A stretch of DNA of 56,574 nucleotides, taken from assembly GCA_031257105.1 (NCBI GenBank), contig JAIRPG010000007.1, positions 1 to 56,574 on the forward strand. The letters are read 5' to 3'. The stretch comes from Treponema sp. (GTDB lineage Bacteria > Spirochaetota > Spirochaetia > Treponematales > Breznakiellaceae). Positions 56,267-56,574 of this stretch are shown in pieces. The notes under the pieces were generated by a model. That model was not told where the DNA came from and did not search any database. It saw nothing but the letters and a program-made list of their open reading frames with translations. Made by a program: the position numbers and the translations under genes. The number at the start of each line of letters is the position of its first letter. Position 1 is the stretch's first letter.

Positions 56267-56284
56267 CGGAGCGCAAGCCCGTTT
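56267..56284. repeat. 18-bp direct repeat copy 2 (CGGAGCGCAAGCCCGTTT)
   Basis: Identical to 54849-54866. Confidence 0.9.
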
Positions 56285-56320
56285 GCGGGCAGTTTGCGGA
56301 TTCTTCCGAAAGACGCTTTC

Positions 56321-56574
56321 TTATCTGCCTTTGACGATAGCGCCGGCAAGGGCTTTTATGATGGCAAAGCCCATATCCACAGCCGTTTCACCCGCGCCGC
56401 CCAGCAGCGTTGAGGCTGCGCCCGATGCGGCGCCCGAGGCAATCTGTTTGAGGACCTGCGGCAGTGATTGCGCGTTGATACTCTTGAGGAATTTTTGTGA
56501 TTCCGGCGGAAGTTCGGCGGTTTTGGTTTTGTCAAGAATGGTCTGGCGGATAATGCCGCTGATTGCCGCCGTAT
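56321..56574 (-). CDS. C-terminal part of an unknown protein (runs off window)
   Basis: Reverse frame TAAISGIIRQTILDKTKTAELPPESQKFLKSINAQSLPQVLKQIASGAASGAASTLLGGAGETAVDMGFAIIKALAGAIVKGR*. Confidence 0.55.
   Translation of the reverse strand, partial: TAAISGIIRQTILDKTKTAELPPESQKFLKSINAQSLPQVLKQIASGAASGAASTLLGGAGETAVDMGFAIIKALAGAIVKGR

Noticed and set aside
56146-56349. Minus-strand 67-aa ORF MPALSSKADKKASFG...
   Set aside because: Overlaps the stop region of a better-supported open frame running off the window edge and the antitoxin remnant; no motifs.
1-56574. Search by eye for tRNA, rRNA and known riboswitches
   Set aside because: No GGTTCRANNCC-containing cloverleaf or rRNA signature was recognised; tRNAscan-SE/Infernal would be decisive.

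Overview
This 56.6 kb window is a gene-dense, GC-rich bacterial chromosome segment. Gene content suggests a spirochete, probably Treponema-like: a eukaryotic-type hexokinase, archaeal-type PheRS alpha and AspRS, and many glycan genes. No rRNA, tRNA, CRISPR array or intact transposase was recognised. Main contents: (i) glycan degradation and sugar metabolism (MGH1-like GH, GH95, GH30, GH127, rhaA plus a class II aldolase, hexokinase, glycogen phosphorylase); (ii) a tightly packed minus-strand locus at 11382-23855 with two ABC permease pairs, a giant modular solute-binding protein, a DUF5696-type protein, an NHL/TPR/YIP1 membrane protein and a GH30 lipoprotein; (iii) housekeeping genes (aspS, pheS, prfA, prmC, relA/spoT, NFACT/RqcH, trpBA); (iv) an ECF sigma/anti-sigma cassette; (v) a three-permease FtsX/MacB-like ABC operon with a DUF4418-type protein; (vi) an AT-richer mosaic right end (52.5-56.6 kb) with a large protein that appears to combine alpha-CTD-like and sigma region 4-like domains, a DUF2971-like fragment, a beta-propeller ORF, a CopG/BrnA-like antitoxin remnant and long inverted repeats. 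The signals I rate highest are the alpha-CTD/sigma4 protein, the 12.5 kb transport locus, a near-perfect sigma-54 promoter driving an internally duplicated lipoprotein, and a segmental duplication that created a coupled mini-ORF between trpB and trpA. All family names come from reading motifs by eye; no database search was run.
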